From Porticoccus sp041395745 (lineage in GTDB: Bacteria > Pseudomonadota > Gammaproteobacteria > Pseudomonadales > Porticoccaceae), in assembly GCA_041395745.1 (NCBI GenBank), contig JAWKZV010000002.1:186001-250000 (forward strand): DNA of 64,000 bases, read 5' to 3'. The notes beneath the pieces are model-generated. The model made no database searches. It was given only the letters and a program-made list of their open reading frames with translations, and was not told the origin of the DNA. The first letter of the stretch is position 1; each line of letters begins with the position of its first letter. Positions 61,187 to 64,000 of the stretch are shown one piece after another. Both the position numbers and the translations under genes were made by a program.

Positions 61187-62567
61187 AGTGGCGGTTAGCT
61201 ACATCGATAGTTTGAACGCTGTCCGCAGTGAGCGTATTGCCGCGTCTCTGTCCGCCATGGTCGACGGGATTACCCCCCCGCCTCTTCAGGAGGAGGGTAT
61301 TCTGGTGCGGATGATCGGGCTGAAGCTGGAAGCGGTGGGTTGTCGCGCTCCCATTGGAGGGCGTTGCAAGATTCTCTGTGAAGACGGCGGCTTTGTCGAA
61401 GCTGAAGTGGTGGGATTTGCCGAGGGTAGCCTGCTGCTAATGCCTGAGGGTAACCTGCGCGGTATCAAACTGGGCGCACGAGTTATTCCGGTGGAAAGTG
61501 GTGGAATGGTGGCTGTGGATGAGCAGTTGCTGGGGCGGGTCATCGACGGCGCCGGCAAGCCCATTGATGGTGGCACTGCACTGAAAACCCTGCACCATGT
61601 ACCGTTGCGAGGTGGTTCCATCAACCCCCTGGACAGGACTCCCATCCGTGAGCCCCTGGATGTGGGTGTTCGCGCCATCAATGCACTGCTGACGCTGGGC
61701 AAAGGACAACGCTTGGGATTGTTTGCTGGCAGTGGCGTGGGGAAGAGTACGCTGCTGGGCATGATGACCCGCCATACAGAGGCGGATGTAATTATTGTCG
61801 CTCTGGTGGGTGAACGGGGGCGTGAGGTGCGCGAATTCGTTGAGGATATACTCGGCGTTGAAGGTATGCGCAAAGCCATTGTCGTGGTGACGCCAGCGGA
61901 TGATGCGCCGTTGATGCGTGTGCACGGTGCCTGGCGAGCGACGGCCATTGCCGAGTTCTTCCGTGACAGGGGAAAAAACGTGCTGTTGTTGATGGATTCA
62001 CTGACCCGATTTGCCCAGGCGCAGCGGGAGATCGGTCTGGCCATTGGTGAGCCGCCTGTGTCCAAGGGCTACCCCCCATCTGTATTTTCCCTGTTGCCCA
62101 TGCTGGTGGAGAGGGCTGGGAACAGTCCAAAAGGGTCTATTACCGCGGTTTACACGGTGCTGGTGGAGGGAGATGATCACAATGATCCAGTGGCTGATGC
62201 GGCCAGAGCCATTCTTGACGGACATATTGTTTTGTCCCGGGATGTGGCGGATTCCGGCCTGTTTCCGGCCATAGATATCGATCGTTCCATCAGCCGGGCC
62301 ATGGTTAACATCGTTGATGGTGAGCACCTTAAGGCTGCGCGTCAGGTTAAGTCGCTCTATGCGAGCTATCAGAGCAACCGTGATCTGATCAATATTGGGG
62401 CCTATCAGAAGGGCACCGATGAGCAAATTGATCGTGCAGTGGCACTGGCGCCTGCCATCCGTGAATTCATACGGCAAACGGAGACAGAGAAAATGCCCAT
62501 GGTGGAAAGCCTGAGAACACTGACATCCTTGGTTGAACAAGGGCAACGAGCAATGAAGGCATCCTGA
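61179..62567 (+). CDS. fliI: Flagellum-specific ATPase FliI
   Basis: 462 residues from ATG 61179 (eight-base overlap with fliH); the longer frame from 61050 runs inside fliH and is not supported. F1-beta-like ATPase: Walker A GSGVGKST (LGLFAGSGVGKSTLLGM), the VALVGERGREVREFVED block, Walker B VLLLMDSLTRFAQA. It feeds substrates to the flagellar type III export gate. Full length for the family. Confidence 0.97.
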   Translation: MAEVAVSYIDSLNAVRSERIAASLSAMVDGITPPPLQEEGILVRMIGLKLEAVGCRAPIGGRCKILCEDGGFVEAEVVGFAEGSLLLMPEGNLRGIKLGARVIPVESGGMVAVDEQLLGRVIDGAGKPIDGGTALKTLHHVPLRGGSINPLDRTPIREPLDVGVRAINALLTLGKGQRLGLFAGSGVGKSTLLGMMTRHTEADVIIVALVGERGREVREFVEDILGVEGMRKAIVVVTPADDAPLMRVHGAWRATAIAEFFRDRGKNVLLLMDSLTRFAQAQREIGLAIGEPPVSKGYPPSVFSLLPMLVERAGNSPKGSITAVYTVLVEGDDHNDPVADAARAILDGHIVLSRDVADSGLFPAIDIDRSISRAMVNIVDGEHLKAARQVKSLYASYQSNRDLINIGAYQKGTDEQIDRAVALAPAIREFIRQTETEKMPMVESLRTLTSLVEQGQRAMKAS

Positions 62568-62569
62568 TA

Positions 62570-63004
62570 ATGGAAGACAAGCTGGATAAAGTTGCATTGG
62601 TTGCCGGATTCAAGGAGCAGCAGTCGGCTGGAAACCTGAAAGCGCGGCGACAGGCACTTGAAAATGAACAGGCTCGATTGATGCAACTGGAACAGTTCAA
62701 GCAGGAATACGAGTCGCGACTGGACTGTTACGCAGACAAGAGTATCCCTGCTCGCCAATTGCAGGACTACCGTCTGTTTTTGACCAAACTGAATCAGGCT
62801 ATTGAGCAGCAGCACCAGCTCGTCACGGAGGCTGGTCAGGCCGCGGACAGGGCTCGTGAGCAGTGGGTTGATCAGAGCGTTCACAAGTCAGCGGTTGATC
62901 AACTGGTTGATCATCGTCGCCAGCAGGAGAGAACCGCTTTGGGAAAAAAGGAGCAGCGTGACTCGGACGAGCGTGCATTGCTTAACTATGGAGACCCATC
63001 CTGA
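62570..63004 (+). CDS. fliJ: Flagellar export protein FliJ
   Basis: 144 residues, almost wholly coiled coil (ARRQALENEQARLMQLEQFK and EYESRLDCYAD, then LVDHRRQQERTALGKKEQRD). FliJ links FliI to FlhA and escorts chaperones. It follows fliI by two bases. Sequence is poorly conserved but order and coiled-coil layout fit. Confidence 0.93.
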   Translation: MEDKLDKVALVAGFKEQQSAGNLKARRQALENEQARLMQLEQFKQEYESRLDCYADKSIPARQLQDYRLFLTKLNQAIEQQHQLVTEAGQAADRAREQWVDQSVHKSAVDQLVDHRRQQERTALGKKEQRDSDERALLNYGDPS

Positions 63005-63094
63005 CGACCGGTTAAAACTGTCCTAGGGAACTGTATTGTTAACATCCCATCTTCGGCCCCGAATAGGCGTTTCAGCAGACTGCTAATAAGTCAT

Positions 63095-63110
63095 TGGCAT
63101 ATATCTTGCG
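63095..63110 (+). promoter_or_regulatory. Sigma-54 promoter of fliK
   Basis: TGGCATA-TATC-TTGCG: exact GG-N10-GC spacing and good -24 and -12 boxes, 37 bases before the fliK ATG, in the 142-base gap after fliJ. Confidence 0.9.
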
Positions 63111-63146
63111 AATATCCTGATTATCTACAACAAGGAAACTGTCGAG

Positions 63147-64000
63147 ATGCCATCTACTGATTCTCTTCTGTTAGTGCCTGCCAAGCAGGTGAACCACCCG
63201 GCTTCCAGTCGTCGTGTTTCGGGTAGTCAGGAAAGCCCCACCGATAGAGGGTTTGGGGAGGTGCTGGCGTCCCAATCTTCAAGTCGCTCGACAGCTCAAG
63301 CTGATAACGCACAGGGAAGCGAGACAGCGGTGGACGCCGTTGCTCAGAATGACGGTTCCGTGGAGACGGTTTCCTCCGGCAATGGCTTGCCACAGCAGGG
63401 CAATGATTTGCCGCAGGATGCCGATCCGAAAGCCGGAGAAGAGAGTGCTGCCGAACTGCTGGAGCAGGTATTGGCCGAAACGGACGGCGAGGAGCAGGGG
63501 CAGTCGCTTGTCGATGAGCTGACGTTGGCAGGTGAAGAACCAGAGAGTGATGCCGGCGCTTCTGACGAGGCTGATCCGGAGTTATTGTCGGGATTGCCGG
63601 GGAAAGCTGACCCGCACTTCAACCCGAATGCCGCAGCAGCCCTGGCAGAGCATCAACCGGATTTCCCCACCCATGCTGCCGCTGCTGACAAATTCTCGCA
63701 GGCTTTACCGCCCGGCCGACAGCTGACGGCAACCATGGCAGCAGCCAATGGCGCGACAGCGGCAGAGGCCGCCACAAGCGTGCCACCCGGCACTTCCCCT
63801 GTAGGCGCTGATGCCGTTCTCTCTGCCCAGCAGGACATGCCGGTCGGGGACTTGCCCCCGCTGGATGCCGATGCCTTGACAGCGGCAGAAGATATCATTG
63901 ATTTCAACAAGGAGACCCCCTCGGTTAGCCGTGAGCAGGGAGGACAGAGTTCCGCCACCCAGTCACTGCTGGCGCGAGCAGCGGGACAGGGGCTTGTTTC
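63147..64000 (+). CDS. fliK: Flagellar hook-length control protein FliK, N-terminal part, cut by window edge
   Basis: An open frame from ATG 63147 runs to the window end (284 codons) with no stop. It starts MPSTDSLLLVPAKQVNHPAS and is low-complexity, rich in Ala, Glu, Asp, Gly, Ser and Gln, like the N-terminal domain of FliK. The C-terminal Flg_hook domain, which would confirm it, lies outside. Identity rests on composition, order after fliJ and its own sigma-54 promoter. Confidence 0.8.
   Translation, partial: MPSTDSLLLVPAKQVNHPASSRRVSGSQESPTDRGFGEVLASQSSSRSTAQADNAQGSETAVDAVAQNDGSVETVSSGNGLPQQGNDLPQDADPKAGEESAAELLEQVLAETDGEEQGQSLVDELTLAGEEPESDAGASDEADPELLSGLPGKADPHFNPNAAAALAEHQPDFPTHAAAADKFSQALPPGRQLTATMAAANGATAAEAATSVPPGTSPVGADAVLSAQQDMPVGDLPPLDADALTAAEDIIDFNKETPSVSREQGGQSSATQSLLARAAGQGLV

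Noticed and set aside
1..64000. CRISPR array, prophage or insertion sequence
   Set aside because: No regularly spaced repeats, transposase, integrase or phage structural genes seen on either strand.

Overview
This window is chromosomal DNA from a flagellated, probably marine, gammaproteobacterium. I would place it near Pseudomonadales/Cellvibrionales, but I cannot name a genus from sequence alone. The evidence is the Pseudomonas-type order of housekeeping genes (ychF-pth-rplY-prs-tRNA-Gln-ispE-lolB-TPR lipoprotein, divergent from hemA-prfA-prmC) and a Pseudomonas-type flagellar hierarchy (fleQ, fleSR, flgA-flgMN-ycgR). Most of the window has the codon use of a moderately GC-rich genome.

Layout. 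(1) 1-10.4 kb: translation, PRPP, isoprenoid, lipoprotein-sorting and heme genes. (2) 10.4-13.0 kb: a complete AmmeMemoRadiSam set (AMMECR1-like, MEMO1-like, radical SAM), a widely conserved system whose biochemical role is unresolved. (3) 13.0-28.1 kb: RhlB- and RhlE-like RNA helicases, CysZ, an AsmA-like protein, a di-heme cytochrome c peroxidase, a serine beta-lactamase-fold hydrolase, a GFA-type protein, a lone Fis-type HTH remnant, a cupin, a cold-shock protein with a hairpin in its leader, a CPA2 antiporter, MetY, an MDR oxidoreductase and a DUF4197 lipoprotein. (4) 28.1-34.1 kb: a loose, gene-poor accessory zone with an isolated NifX-family protein plus a small partner, a DUF1508 protein, an AT-rich stretch, orphan genes, a decayed MocR-type regulator and a GGDEF diguanylate cyclase. 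(5) 34.2-64.0 kb: a nearly continuous flagellar locus, ycgR-flgN-flgM-flgA divergent from flgBCDEFGHIJKL, then fliC, flaG, fliD, fliS, fliT, a PilZ-like gene, fleQ, fleS, fleR, fliEFGHIJ and the start of fliK.

The flagellar part carries a readable promoter hierarchy. A sigma-70-like promoter precedes fleQ. GG-N10-GC sigma-54 elements precede flgA, fliD, fleS and fliK. Near-perfect sigma-28 elements precede flgM and fliC. FlgM and its promoter sit in one operon with the FlgN chaperone and a c-di-GMP brake protein, so hook completion, late-gene expression and motor braking appear coupled. Three c-di-GMP-related genes (cyclase, YcgR, PilZ-like) sit close to fleQ targets.

I see no CRISPR array, rRNA operon, insertion sequence or prophage. 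The least explained parts are the AmmeMemoRadiSam locus, the NifX pair and the 28-34 kb decay zone.
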